A DNA stretch of 64,000 bases from Jackrogersella multiformis (GCA_902806575.1 CADCXD010000003.1:186001-250000); one strand, 5' to 3'. Positions 22,663 to 35,630 are shown, counted from the first letter of the stretch. Numbers and translations: made by a program. Notes: generated by a model not told the origin, from the sequence alone.

Positions 22663-25600
22663 GATTCTCAGAAGATGTGGAATAATTTAGAAAATCAATG
22701 ATAGCTGGTAGGCTAATGTTCATTTGTGGTTGTTGGATAGAGCGACCGCCCGCGATCGATTCTTTATAGTTCTTTTACTTCTATGGTAGATTATATGTTT
22801 AGAAACAAGATGGCTGATACCTATAAAGTTCTCCTATTCAACCCTGTAATTAGTTATTCTTTATTTAAATACCAGTCAAAACGATGGATTGTTAGTACCT
22901 AAACATTAGCTTTGTTGAGGTTTGAGTGCCCAGGTGTTCAACACTCTTTGTAAACAGAAATAGGGGGTAGTCGTAGGTCGGGAGGCTCAGACCTTAAACT
23001 ATGTAAGTTAAGTATAGTCATCTCATCTCACTTCTTACTCAAGTAGAATGTGTAAACCCATCGAATATTGGCCTAATCTAATATTATCAGATTATTTCCA
23101 TGACGTATACCTTTCTTGAGACTTAAAATACCGACCTATCGTAGGTTTATGTCTACAGTCGTCGTCATAGATATATATCCTACCTAGGTAAAGATAGAGG
23201 GCTTACTACGTTTTCTATCCCCTTACATATGTTCTAGCTACCATGGGAAGTTCGTAGATAGCCAACTATATGCCAAGGGTTCTAACCATACTCAAGTCGG
23301 CGGTTCTCTCTTTCTCGACCAGGACTAGGTACAAAGAGAATAGGAACATATTCCAAGAGGGACCGATTCATAATGGATAGATACGGTACCTGGAAAGGTA
23401 CCTGGGTATGCAGAAAGAAATCTACCCATTGTACAAGTCTCCCACTAGGTTAGTAAGGTGGAGCTAGATATGCGGCTTGGCAATATTCTGCTTCGCCGCG
23501 GTATCATGTGGAACATGACTCGCAAGTAAGTAAGAGGCACGCCGAGAGACACTACTTACAAGTCCGCTTAAGGAAAAAAGGGGTATCCGATATTTCGGCG
23601 AAGCGAGAATGGATATCTCTCAATCGATGATATCTAGCTGCGCAGGACCCATACCTTAGTTGCTGAAGAACAATAATAATAATTTCCATAACATGATAAC
23701 GACCGAAGGTATCTATCAAATGTGCAATATCAATATCGAACAGTCGAGACTAGTAAATAATGATGATGTAATTGTATAAATATAAATTTTGGATCCAGTA
23801 GCAAATAGGAGCCTAGGTTAGCCCCATTTTAGAAATATGTAGAACAATATGGGGTACATGGGACTAGGATGTTGACCTCATTCAGGAAGGTGACGGAGTG
23901 TCGGCTTGTAACTGTCTGGATCACTACGAGATCTGGCACACACTTTGAGGTTACGTCGCTGCCAGCTCGTGGGACGCTGTTCTATTTTCGTGGTTGGACA
24001 GGGAGAGCCTGAGAGCTTCGTGCCTGTGACAATGCATACCGGACGGTCCGATGGTCATATTTCCCTATCTAGAAGAAATGGTTCGGTCAGAACTCATGTT
24101 GACGTTCCTTATCGTTGCAATTGGTGCATGCCGAATAAGATAATTTGATCGTGTATGGCGGCAGAACATACCTAGAGATATACTATCTCCATCCCTCAAC
24201 AAATACATATTGGATAGAGCTACAATGACATCCCTTATGGCTGCCTGCGTAGTAGTTGGTGGACGATCTAGAACTAGCGGTGTCGTTGGCGGATACCAAC
24301 CGGACAAGAAACGGGTTTATGATATTACTTGATAAGGGGGAGATCTTCACCCTAAGCTTGACGAGGCGACGAAGCCCTGGCTGAGCGCTGGGAAAGGCCG
24401 TCCGAAGTCGTTCTGCTGTCACATGTATCAACTTACCACGATGCTTACCTGCAGCGGCATGCATCTGTTGGCATTGGCATATATCTTACCTACCATATGT
24501 AGTATACAGCTATGGACAGGACAGGGCCTGGTGTGATGCGGGGCAGGTAACGGTACTTGAAAATAGTCCCCGAAGGAACCACATACATACTACATACATA
24601 CCTTACCTCTACACTAAGTAGAATCCCTCCGGACGTCTTACCCATGGTACAACACTACCGTAGTGTAGATCCTGCGGTGGAGCCGGTACCTTATTCGATC
24701 GACGAGTAACAACTCATACGCTTATATGTGAGGACGCTAAATAAGCTTAATTTACAACTCTGGTAGACTATATCGACGTACTAGTCAGCCTAGCATGATA
24801 TAGAAGAGCCCGATCACGCTATAGTTGCCCGTGGCTTGTTAATTGGTAAGGCTTATTATTCTCATATATCGATCTCCTACAATGAATATATATAAACTAT
24901 ACGTTATGTAGGCAGAGCTGTGAACCGCGGTTATCAATGCCGAGTTTTCGGTAATTGCACCGTCAAGATGTGATCACACTATGTTGTATCACCTGTACTT
25001 TAATATAAAGGCCTGCTAGACTTGCCGTTAGATTTCCACTCGAGGTACTATAGGTAATCTGGAGCCAGAAACAAGCTCAGTCTTGGCCTCTTGGCTCTTC
25101 TTATTGTACGCCATGATAAGGTGAATATAGGAGGGGCCTAATTGCCGAATGAGGAAGGCCGTGCATCGAGCACCACGCGACGCAGCTCGAGACAACTTTT
25201 CGTGAGAAAAGCGACGACTTGGCACAGCTGGAGAATACAACATCATGATACTGCCTGGCAGATTTGCTTCTCCACGCCATTGGGTTCGAGTCTTAGCCTG
25301 TGTTGTAACCGGCCACCCGAAGTCACCATATGCTAGGGCTAGTTGATCTCATCCTTGCTCTGATCCCCGGTTCGGATCTAGGCTTTAAGCATGAGCCATG
25401 AACTGAACTCCGGAAGACCTTAAGTGCCTTAGGAAACCCACCAGAGGCTCCATAGATCTTAGCCGCCACCAATCACCACGAACAAATACGAAAAATATTA
25501 ATATATTCTTCACACCTGAAAAAAACAAGCTCTGGTAGCCACCGCGCTTCCCCAGCCCGTGATGGCGTCAATGTCTTATCCTGCATGTCATGTTGGCGCT

Positions 25601-25962
25601 GTACGGCGGTTGAGGAGCAAGGATCACAGATAGGTAGGTACAGATAGGTTTCTCCATGTCATCAGGGTCTCCTCAGCAGACCTAGCCAATACCTTCTAGA
25701 AACACTCCCATTACAAACTACATCGTCATCTAGCTTCTCCGACTATAGCGCCGAGTAAGACCCTATGAGTTGAGGAGATCTGCGAGCTTCCTTCCCTGGA
25801 AGGTGATGATCAAATGGCACGAGACATACCGAACCCTAGATGAAACCGTCACCATGATAAATAGTCGCGATGCCGCCAACCTGAGGAGAGCTGCTGTTCT
25901 TCATTACTCACGAAGAATCCCCCCTTGAGACCCTCAACCTTAATACCTTGACTTGCTCCAAT
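22663..25962. other. Gene-poor region of 3.3 kb
   Basis: No gene is supported. The GC content varies, with a moderately GC-rich patch near 24330-24480 and another near 25080-25340 holding short open frames on both strands without recognisable domains. These may be relics. The last few hundred bases are the subtilase promoter and leader. Confidence 0.45.
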
Positions 25963-27441
25963 ATGCGTACTTCAGCCCTCCTCTTCTCTCTCCTGCCTCT
26001 GGCATTGGCCGCTCCGGCCAAGCGGGCCGAGCCAGCTCCCCTTATTAAGCCGCGAGGATCTAAGCTCGTCGAGGGCAAGTACATCGTCAAGCTCTACGAG
26101 AACTCCGCCATCTCGGCTCTCGAGGATACCATGAGTAACTTCGAGGGTGATGCCGACCACGTCTATGATGTTGAGGGCTTCAAGGGCTTCGCCTCCGGCC
26201 TGACGGCTGACGACATTGAGAAGCTGCAAAACCACCCCGATGTATGTCACATATCAGCCCCTTTTCTGACTGTTAAATAAGGCATGCTTGGAATCTGACC
26301 GTTTCATAGGTCGAATTCATCGAGCAGGATGCTATAATGACCATCAATGCCTACACCACTCAGACTAGCGCTCCTTGGGGCATCTCTCGCCTGTCCCACA
26401 AGTCTGGCTCGACCAGCTACGTTTACGACTCTACCGCCGGCACTGGTACTTGTGCCTACGTTGTTGACACCGGTATCTACACTGACCACCCGGTAAGCAC
26501 GACTCCCGAAATAACTACCAACCACCCACCAGGCACAGATGCTAACAAGACCTTAAGGAATTCGAGGGCCGTGCTACTTTTGCGGCCAACTACGTTGACA
26601 GCTCCAACACCGATGGCAACGGCCATGGCACTCACGTTGCCGGCACTATTGTAATTTACTCGTGACTCCCGACTGACCCCTGTTCCGCGTGCTGACATTT
26701 ATTTTACAGGGCAGCAAGACGTACGGTGTTGCGAAGAAGACTCAGCTCTATGCTGTTAAGGTCCTCGACTCCAGCGGTTCCGGCACTACTTCCGGTGTCA
26801 TTGCCGGCATGAACTTCGTCACCTCCGATGTCAAGACCCGGTCCTGCCCGGCCGGTGCCGTTGCCAACATGTCTCTCGGCGGCGGTTCTTCGTCTTCGAT
26901 CAACAGCGCCGCCAAGGCTATGATCAACGCCGGTGTCTTCCTTGCCGTGGCTGCTGGAAATGATAACCAGAACGCTGCCAACTCCTCTCCCGCCTCCGAG
27001 CCCAGTGTTTGCACCGTCGGCGCCACCACCTCGTCTGATGCCCGTGCCAGTTACTCCAACTATGGCACCGTCGTCGACATTTTTGCCCCAGGCACTAACA
27101 TTCTCAGCACGTGGAAGGGCGGCAGCACCGTAAGAATACTTTTCCTATCGGAGTCATAGCACAATGTTACTATCTTCATCCTCTTTGACCTCTATTTCCT
27201 ACCACTATTTGGCACTTAGGTACATTTAGGCTAACTTCCGCACTAGAACACTATCTCTGGTACTTCTATGGCCACGCCCCATATCGCTGGTCTCGGTGCC
27301 TACCTCCTAGCCCTCGCAGGCAAGAAGACCCCCCAGGAGCTCTGCAGCTACATCGCCTCGACTGCCCTTTCGGGCGTCCTGTCCAGCATCCCAAGCGGGA
27401 CGGTCAACAAGCTCGCTTTCAATGGCAACCCTAGCGGTTAA
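25963..27441 (+). CDS. Secreted proteinase K-like subtilase (S8A)
   Basis: There are five exons: 25963-26241, 26310-26492, 26558-26650, 26710-27129 and 27247-27441. All introns are phase 0, GT-AG, of 68, 65, 59 and 117 bp. The product is 389 aa. It has a signal peptide (LLFSLLPLALA, residues 6-16), an I9 inhibitor prodomain (about 38-103) and a mature protease starting near residue 108. The catalytic triad is Asp146 (VVDTGI), His177 (NGHGTHVAGT) and Ser332 (GTSMATPH). The oxyanion Asn is in AAGNDNQNAAN. Sequence and length are close to proteinase K and fungal cuticle-degrading or alkaline proteases. It is secreted and digests proteins outside the cell. The start at 25963 gives the signal peptide directly; the frame upstream opens only with TTG. 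Confidence 0.95.
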
Positions 27442-27914
27442 GCGCATTTCCGGACTACGGAAACACCTTCTTTCGTTGGTGCGAGGTCTTCTCGGCTGGT
27501 GCTGAATTTCAGCGCCCCAAACCTGACCAATAACATAATGTTCTATTACGCAGTAATTCGAGGTCGGAAACGGCGGGCTTTTTGGAGCATGTCTTGGCAC
27601 GCTTTTTGTCTCCGCGGCGGCTATTCGAATAGCCTAGGAAGGTAGAAATACATACGGACCTAGGTAATCAGTGGTTATATTTCTCGGGACCTAACTCACA
27701 TGGTAGATGTGAATTAGCCGCGACAGAGTAATTGACTAATACATTGAGAAACTCGTCTCATCGGCCGTCTTTTGACTCCTGGAATTGTGTTGTGAGATTC
27801 CCCGCATACTGATAATATCCAAATGAGGAAATCCTGGAAATACGACAGACCAATTGCGAATGATGTCTCTCAATATAATGACATGGGTTGTCTACTACGT
27901 ATGCACTATCCGAG

Positions 27915-27957
27915 TCGGCACTCAGAGCGGTGCCGAGAACCGCTCCCGATGCGGTTC
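27915..27957. repeat. Two adjacent perfect stem-loops
   Basis: The arms TCGGCAC/GTGCCGA (loop 8 nt) are followed at once by GAACCGC/GCGGTTC (loop 7 nt). They lie about 480 bp past the subtilase stop and 1.3 kb before the next gene. Confidence 0.65.
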
Positions 27958-28939
27958 AGGATTCCGTGGCTTGGTGATCTGCAATGCATGTGGGAGAGGT
28001 ATGTTTCGTACTAATTGATGACGCAGGGTAGAACTTCCCCGGGAAAGAGAAATTGTAAGATCCTGGCCGCGTAAAAGATGTCGAATCACTACTACGTATA
28101 GCCCAAGGAGTGAGATTGTCGTAAATGCAATGACCTCTTCGGGTGCATGAATGAATCCAAAGTAATCTCATAAGCAGTTCAGGCGGCACTTGCACTCTAT
28201 TCATTCCTACGTGACTAGGGAAGTGATTATCCCCTAGAAATGAAGGTAATTAGTATTACTCAAGATGACCAACTCGAGCAAGACATGTAGGAATGTTACG
28301 CGTCGAGGTCAGTAATATATATTACCTACCTAGCTATGTATAATACCTACATAGGTACCTAGGTAGGCATGTATACCTAATGTATTACAGGAATATATTA
28401 GGTAACATTTTAAAGTCTGGTTCCTTTTTGACACGAACAGTCCTAGCTAAACCCTTTAATACAATCGATGTAGGTACTTGGGAATTTACGAGTTTATTAA
28501 TCTCAGAATAGTATAGGAGGTTGTACCTGTTCGTTCTCGTGCTGCGCGCCTCTCTTTTCTCTTAGCATAGTTTTCAAATAATGCATCATAAATTCCGAGA
28601 GCTCCCATAACAACTGATATTTAGAATGTAATAGAAAAATGAAATGATATGTGAAAAGGTTTGACGTTGAAATATGGCTGCATGGTATCTTTATACATCC
28701 CTTCAGGGGTAATTTTCCTTGCCCCTATTCCCTGTGTGACAGCTACGTACCTGCGTACCTAGAGTCCTAAGCACTTACTTCGGCAGGCAGCTTACTAATC
28801 CCATCGAAGCTCGGCACCTTAAGTGGGGAGGGTTCGGGGATAACAACTTCTCCATTAGGTTGAGCCAAAGTGATCCCCACTTTCGATTTAACCCCTGTTA
28901 GAGCATATTACCGACATAGGTACTGTACCTAGCACTACA

Positions 28940-28961
28940 CTACACTACCTAGGTAGTGTAG
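28940..28961. repeat. 22-bp perfect palindrome centred on CCTAGG
   Basis: This palindrome has no spacer. Each half is CTACACTACCT or its complement. The flanks continue as imperfect GTGTAGGTAGTGTAG repeats. It is the longest uninterrupted member of the CCTAGG family that I found in the window. Confidence 0.75.
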
Positions 28962-29013
28962 GTAGTGTAGGTGGTACAAAGAATGTCTAGAACATGGGCG
29001 ACCCTTGAAACCA

Positions 29014-29047
29014 ACTTCTAAACTTCTAAACTTCTAAACTCCTAAAC
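29014..29047. repeat. Triplicated ACTTCTAA unit
   Basis: An 8-nt unit is repeated three times, followed by one diverged copy, about 240 bp upstream of the thiol oxidase start codon. Confidence 0.7.
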
Positions 29048-29284
29048 AAAACCTCGAACGCCTATCGAACGATCAACTTGGCTGCTTGGCTATTCTGCGA
29101 TGCTTCTTTCATTCACTATTCTTTGATATCAACTTTGGTTTACAGTCATACGAGCTCCAGTCTCGATTCCTTTCCCAATCATTAACCCCCTGTAGAGCAC
29201 ACTCCTTACTCTTTACTCCCGCGATCCGAATCATTCCATTCCATCGATTTAAAAATACTAGTACTTCAGAAGTTGGTTCCGAAA

Positions 29285-30154
29285 ATGGCGCGGCATCTGT
29301 CTGTTATCGTCATTATGGCGATCGCGGGCTTCGTACTTGTATCCTTCATGACGTCTTTCGGCGATAAACCCGAGCAAATACGACAGGTGCTCCCCGTTGC
29401 AAGCGAATCTAAACAGCCACTGGCTGATTCGCTATCGACCGCGCCAGATGTAAAAGCAGAGACGAAAGTAGAAGTAAAGACGGAAGTGAAGGCAGATGTG
29501 CAAGCAGATGCGAAACCAGACCTGAAATCGGACTTCGCAGCGTTGCCGACTGATTTCCTGACGGGAGGCGCAATAGCTCCGAAGCTAGAAAACGCGACTT
29601 TGAAGTATGCATTTCGATCTTCTCCTCGGTCCTGCGATCTAGGCACTTTTATATCATGTTTGAACCGGATGGCGTCAATGTGAATTTCGCTGACTTGTGT
29701 TGATTTTGGGCAGGGCTGAACTTGGTCGCTCGACATGGAAATTCCTCCATACGATGATGGCACGTTTCCCTGACAAACCTACCGAAGACGACTCCCTCGC
29801 GCTCAAAACGTTTGTCCAATTGTTTGCGCGCCTGTATCCATGCGGCGACTGCGCACGGCATTTCCAGAAGCTACTCGCCCAGTATCCACCACAAGTAAGC
29901 TCGCGCAACGCGGCCGCGGCATGGGCTTGTTTTGTGCATAACCAGGTCAACGACAGGCTGAAAAAGCCACTATTCGACTGTAATAACATTGGCGATTTCT
30001 ACGACTGTGGCTGTGGGGACGAGAAGAAAGGAGCCACAGAAACCATAGGGGAGCTGAAGTTAGAGAAGGAAGGGTGAGTTGCTCTTCTCCGAAGTTGGGA
30101 GCATGTTGCTCGCACATGCTAACATGATTTGATAGGTTGACGAAAGGTGGTTGA
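29285..30154 (+). CDS. Erv2-type FAD-linked sulfhydryl oxidase
   Basis: There are three exons: 29285-29604, 29714-30073 and 30136-30154, giving 232 aa. Intron 2 has a GTGAGT donor and a consensus GCTAAC branch; the last exon is only 19 nt and adds LTKGG. If that intron is retained, the protein stops after EKEG with almost no change. ERV/ALR oxidases make disulfides with FAD and oxygen. The active site CxxC is YPCGDC (Cys150, Cys153). The FAD-binding helix is AWACFVHNQVNDRLKKPLFDC (Cys179 and Cys196 as the structural pair), followed by DFYDCGC. An N-terminal membrane anchor (HLSVIVIMAIAGFVLVSF) points to an ER enzyme of the Erv2 type rather than mitochondrial Erv1. A Lys/Glu/Asp/Val-rich linker (about 57-83) separates the anchor from the domain. 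Confidence 0.9.
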
Positions 30155-30981
30155 TTATACCATCATACAACATCTTCGTTTTGTTTTAGGAAGCATAGCG
30201 GCTGGAGTTCATGGGTATTAGGTTTTATCATCTCGGAATAGGAAATATCAGGTGTATGGTATTGCGCTGCTCCTGTTTCGAGGGGCCTTGTGATGCTATA
30301 TCGCGAAGATCAAAAGTTCCCCCTCGGTATATGTATTCTACTCTGTGATGACTCCCTACCTTTGTCATTGTAGTAGGGTGTTAAAACTCATCCCGCCCTC
30401 GTGAAGTCCCAAGTCTGAATGTTTTGCATTTATCATTGAAAGGATAAAATTCTTATTGGATAAGCTGTTCTTTGGCCATGAACATATTGATATCTTTCAA
30501 GGAAGTAATACATATTTTTGCATCTACTTGTTCAGTTACTACCTATGTAGTGTAGCCACTAGACATGATTCTTGTTCGCAGCGAGTGGGAAGTTTGATAT
30601 TCTCACATCTATATTACGCACATATGCAGGTATTGAGGCACTCAAATAACGCGATAGGATAAGCCATTAAGCACGTGACTCAATCGGTTCCTGCCAAGGC
30701 TAAACTGTACTAGACAGTACCTAGCACAAGGTTGGCCCCAGGTCCCGACTTCCGATTAGCACCTAGCCTTGCGCGTCGGAGCTGCCTTGTGCTGTGCTTT
30801 GGTCAAACAACCATCGAAGCTGTTTCCCGCATTATCCAATCCACCAAACTTCTTCAATTACATCTTCCTATTAACGAACAACCGATCTTCTTTCTTTTTC
30901 TTCTTCACGATTACCCCTCCGAATAATCATCCCCACCCGTCTCTTCCTCCAGGACCCAAGGTACCTTAGATATTCTGCAAT
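30155..30981. other. Intergenic, proteasome gene promoter
   Basis: No gene is seen. It holds the thiol oxidase 3' UTR and the proteasome beta-1 leader, including a TTCTTTCTTTTTCTTCTTC tract near 30888. Confidence 0.5.
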
Positions 30982-32024
30982 ATGGAGTTCGGCAACAGAG
31001 GTGTCCTAAACGAGGGTATGTGAAGCTTGGACTTAGCTTCCAAGAGCTTCATCCTAAGCGCAGAGCTACACTAACATACACCCAAATAGATGGAATCCAT
31101 GTGGACATGGACAGGTTAAAGAAGGGCGAGGTTAAGTGAGTTACCTATCACGCTGTTGGCCAACTGAATACCGACCAAGATGGCTAATCATCTACCTATT
31201 TAATAGTCTCGGCACTTCGATGTAAGCTCAACTCATGCCGAATTATTATATAACCATCGAAAATTAACAAGTTGCTAGTATGGCTGTAACCTTCAAGGAT
31301 GGTGTTATTCTTGGTGCGTCCGAGAATATTACCCCCGCCCTTCGCTCATGAGTATATACTAATATAGCTACCTACTCTTAGGTGCCGATTCGAGAACCAC
31401 TACCGGAGCATACATCGCCAACCGAGTCACAGACAAGCTGACCCAAGTGCATGACACCATCTGGTGCTGCCGGTCCGGCTCGGCCGCCGACACGCAAGCC
31501 GTTGCAGACATAGTGCAATATCAACTGGGTCTGTTTGCCATGAGGAACGGCAAACCGCCCACCACCCAAACAGCGGCAGCTATCTTCCAAGAGATTTGCT
31601 ATTCTAACAAGGACCAGCTCAGGTAAATAAAGAATACGATACTTCCCCGTGATATCGCTATAACAATTCATAAGAGCAAGCCGATGCTAACGGGGTCGTG
31701 TCTTATAGCGCGGGTCTCATTATCGCAGGATGGGATGAGCGACACGGCGGCCAGGTCTATGCCATTCCTCTTGGCGGTTCCCTACACAAGCAGGCCTACT
31801 CAATCGGTGGTTCCGGCTCGACTTATATCTACGGTTACTGCGATGCGCACTGGAAGGAGGGTATGGAGGAGCAGGATGCCGTCAACTTCGTCAAGGGTGC
31901 GCTACAGGAGGCGATCAAGTGGGACGGCAGCTCGGGTGGAGTTATTCGCATGGTTGTTCTGACGAAGAAAGGCGCGGATCGACACCTGTATCTGCCTGAC
32001 GAGAAGTACCAAGTGCGACATTAA
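30982..32024 (+). CDS. pre3: 20S proteasome subunit beta-1 (Pre3 type)
   Basis: There are six exons: 30982-31015, 31090-31135, 31207-31221, 31279-31313, 31382-31622 and 31709-32024. All introns are GT-AG (57-86 bp) and all phases agree, giving 228 aa. Beta-1 is the caspase-like (post-acidic) catalytic subunit of the 20S core. The propeptide is cut autocatalytically before Thr30 in NLGTSIMAV, the nucleophile. KDGVILGADSRTTTGAYIANRV, the lysine-bearing DKLTQVHD and the SGSAADTQAVADIVQY stretch match yeast Pre3 closely, as does GSSGGVIRMVVLT. Exon 3 is only 15 nt and encodes the cleavage-site region LGTS. Removing any one intron breaks the frame or this motif. The protein acts in the cytosol and nucleus. 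Confidence 0.95.
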
Positions 32025-35000
32025 TAAGATGGTATTCGAGGCGGCGAGGAGGACGAGAGATCCAATGGCTCTTTGAGGGTCAAGGCATGCCTATACCTAC
32101 TTGTAAAATATTACACAGATCCCACGTATCACGGGCGCCGCGGGTTGCACGGCGGCGACAACGACGGTTTTCTCTAGGCTTTATAGGAGCATTGCATTGA
32201 GGACATCGGATTTCCAGTTTCTTGGGTAATGGGATCTGCTAATCTGTGGCAACACCCCGTGAATGAATTTCCTCCCTGCCTACCTACCTACCAACCAGCC
32301 TACCTCCTAAGTACCTAAGCTACTAAGGTACTATGTAAATGCTGCAGGGTAGGGGTACATATTAGCTATCTCTGCGATCGGAATCCTTGGCGGCACGCAC
32401 ACAATCAGGCGGTGAGCAAAATACCACGCACGGCATCCAACAAATCATCAAGACCGGGCCGTCGCTTGGGAAAGACAGACGTGGCTAATAGAAATTACAT
32501 ACACCCGATAGGTAGGTGAACCTGTGGTTGGGTGGTTTTCTGACACCGGCCGCGTTGTACTGGCGTCGCTGATAGGGCGGCGGTTGATCTCGGGGCGATC
32601 CGGGTTACGTGGGAGGGTTTTCTCCCTGGATTACAGTATTGTTTTTTCTTTCTTTTTCCTTGTGTGCTTTTGTCCCGAGGACGGGTGAGATATTTTACTT
32701 TTGAGCCTCCCACGCGATGGAACTTTTTACGTATGCAGTACGAGTAAGAGAGACTGCATGTTATGATTGTAATTGTGATCGTATGTAATTGGGATATAAT
32801 ATCCAACAAGCCTTTTCACTCGTCGTCATCGGTACGACGCTGCCGATGCCTAACGCACCTCGAAGTGTGGTTTATGATCACCTACCTAATGTAGGTACTT
32901 CTACCCAGTTGAAGCTACCACGGGAGCGCAATTCCCATGATTCCTTTCGGGCTGGGGGTTCAGGTCCCCCTTTTAGCCTAAAGACGCTTGAAACCTGAAT
33001 GGCGAGCAGCCTCTAACCTTAGCAAGCAGGACATTGACGCAAGGCGGGTTGGGCTTGTTGAAAGGAGCGGGTTAACAGGACGGGATCCGAACCCTGCTTA
33101 TGTCTACGCATGCACTCCGTTTCGAGGAGGTGAACTGAATTGAAGAAAAATGGCGGAATAGGGGGGCCATGTGGGAGAGAGAAAGGGGGGGGTTATTAGC
33201 CATAAGGCCCGTCACGTGGCTTTTATTTCTTATCTCATCACTCAGTTTATCTGGATTTGTGTTTCCTTTTCTCTCTCGTGGGGGTGGGTGAGCTGGATGT
33301 AGGTATACGTGGTGGATGATGTACGATGATGCCATCAGGTACCTAGCTAGGTAACAAGGTGTTTCTCAGGGTTTGGAACACAGCATGTCAGCCTCTTAAT
33401 GTATGTACATACCAGGTAGGTAGCAAGGGTTGAACGGGCAGGGGGAATAAGCCTCGGCCGTTGTCAGGCTCTTGGCACGGGGATAGAGTGCGGGATGATA
33501 TTTAGGTATATATTTATATAGATGGGATGGGATGAGACGAGACGAGATGGCCTAGGATGGGGTTACGAAGTCCTTTTTTCATCTAGGTACTTAGGTGGGC
33601 ACAGCTATACATTCATACACATCTATAAGATGTCTATAGAAATTACCTATTAATACAAGATAAGATCTTGGTTAGGCAGAACCGGGAGCAACAAGCTACC
33701 CCGCGATCATGACATAAACTCTGATATATTTCAAGAACATCAAGGAGAAGATCGGCGTTCAAATTCTAGCCTAGAAAAAGTCCCTGAATCGTGGTCGCCG
33801 AGGATGGGAAGATAAGTCCGGGCTAGACGAACGGCGGTCCCGGGTTTAACAGAAGACGGAACGCGACTACCTAGGACCTAGGTAGACAGCTCCTTCGTCA
33901 GCGCGGGATGCGAACTAGGAAACGAACGTCGTTCCGTTCCAAGATACCTACAATATTGTGAAGGCCACATAGGTACCTACCTAGGTACCTAAGTAGCTTA
34001 TAAACTAATTCAATCTTTAATCTGTCGAACCGGGATAGTTAGACTTATATAAACTTAGACAAAGTTGAATGTGGTATTATAAGTATCGGTACCTACCTCC
34101 TAGGTAAGTACTAAAAGCATGTGAAACTTTGATGTATCGTAATTTGTTATATGATACTTTATTATTATACCGAAAAATGACAAGGACCTCCAAGACTCAG
34201 CTGTTAAAGAGTTGAGATGACGTATGCTTAAGACAATAAACTTAGGTCTCGCATACGTTGTATTACACCTAGGTACTTACCGAGGTAGCTTCTTAATAGA
34301 TAGGTACCTAGGTATTTATTGCTATGGAAGTCTTGATAAATATAAGTATTACCTACTCGTCGATAATAAAGGTTAGGTGAGCTTCAAGGAGAGTCTAGAA
34401 TCTAGAAGGTACATACCTAGGTACCTAAGGCATCCCCTCCTTTTCCACCCCACGAGGAACGGCGTACCGGAACGGCACAAGCATTTTTCAAAAATGCTAC
34501 GGACCAACAAGCTTGCTAGCTTTCAAGGTTGTATTTAGCTCGTAGCTTTCTAATGCATTAGTTGCTCACCGCGGTTCTGCACAGCCTCACTCTGGTGGCC
34601 CATTCCGGTAAGATGCCATTATTACCTGCAGCTCCGGGCCCGGGTCTTAATTGTCTTGATAGATTCCTGTCTTGCCATCCCATCCATCCCACCCATCCTA
34701 AGCACCGCGAACACGTGCGAGAGGAATGGAGATACCTGAACAAAAGAGATACTATGTTATCAGTTTTATAATTCCAGCCTATCTTACGCCATTCTCGCCA
34801 TCCCGTCATCCCCCCTTTTCGCCATTCGACATAAACTTGGACTTGGATTAGGTATTATTATTTTGGTTTATCGGTTTTTAGCTGCAGCCACTGTCTCCTT
34901 ATTAAATTTGGCTTAATACTATTAGGTACCTAGGTTATCCCCCCTTTGCCATTAGTGCCCGTCTCGTAATTTATTATTACTCCTATATAGTATGGTATTT

Positions 35001-35292
35001 TGCTTTTGTGGTTGGTTTTGATTCGAGGAATGAATGATCTGTGGCTTGGAGTGTTTTATCTATTTTAGGTACCTACCTAGGTAGTGAATGCGTTACTTAC
35101 ATATTAAGTTACTAGTTGCTGAGTTACTAAGTGATTACATGTTTTCTTGTACACCTGGTTACACTTAATCTGTTGTTCTCATTTCCAGTATTCTCATCCT
35201 TTTTTTGCTGGTCGCAACTGTGCTTTTGTTGTTGCTCTCTATGTCATAGATGCGCATTTTGCGCACCTGCAATCAATTTAATCGGTAGTCTA

Positions 35293-35323
35293 AGCACCTA
35301 TCAGCACCTATCAGCAAACTATC
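35293..35323. repeat. Tandem AGCACCTATC repeat
   Basis: Two exact copies of a 10-nt unit are followed by one diverged copy in non-coding DNA. Confidence 0.65.
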
Positions 35324-35570
35324 AGCAAGCACACCCCGGCCGTAGCCGCCGAGACATCTAAGGCCTTTGACGTATGCCTGCTACTTCCAAAAGGTTATCT
35401 TAATAGTAAATCTTCGCCGCCGCCACTGCTACCTACCAAGGTACTAGCTGTACTACCGCATCTTGAAACTGGCAACCCCCGACGGCCAGACCAGACTTGA
35501 CCTTCCTAAGGTCGTCCGGGTCATTCCTTTTTTACCTCTACGTCCTACTAAATTACTAACTTACTACACT

Positions 35571-35630
35571 ACAACAATTTCAACAATTACAACAATTACA
35601 ATTACAATTACAATCGCAATCACAACAACG
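35571..35630. repeat. ACAATT-type microsatellite
   Basis: A run of CAACAATTACAA-like units decays into CAATCACAAC on the strand shown. It lies in the presumed leader of the cyclin gene. Confidence 0.75.

Larger units (their letters stand above)
27442..29284. other. Intergenic with paired hairpins and palindromes
   Basis: No gene is supported. It contains the subtilase 3' UTR, two adjacent 7-bp stem-loops at 27915-27957, palindrome clusters at 28320-28380 and 28918-28976, and a triplicated ACTTCTAA unit at 29014-29047 in the Erv2 leader. Confidence 0.5.

Noticed and set aside
24065..24464. Two overlapping minus-strand frames as a gene
   Set aside because: They lie in different frames, start at non-ATG codons in part, and show no domain or splice sites that join them well.
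34558..34809. Overlapping open frames on both strands near 34.6 kb
   Set aside because: The openness on both strands comes from a GC-richer patch. Neither frame has domain-like composition.
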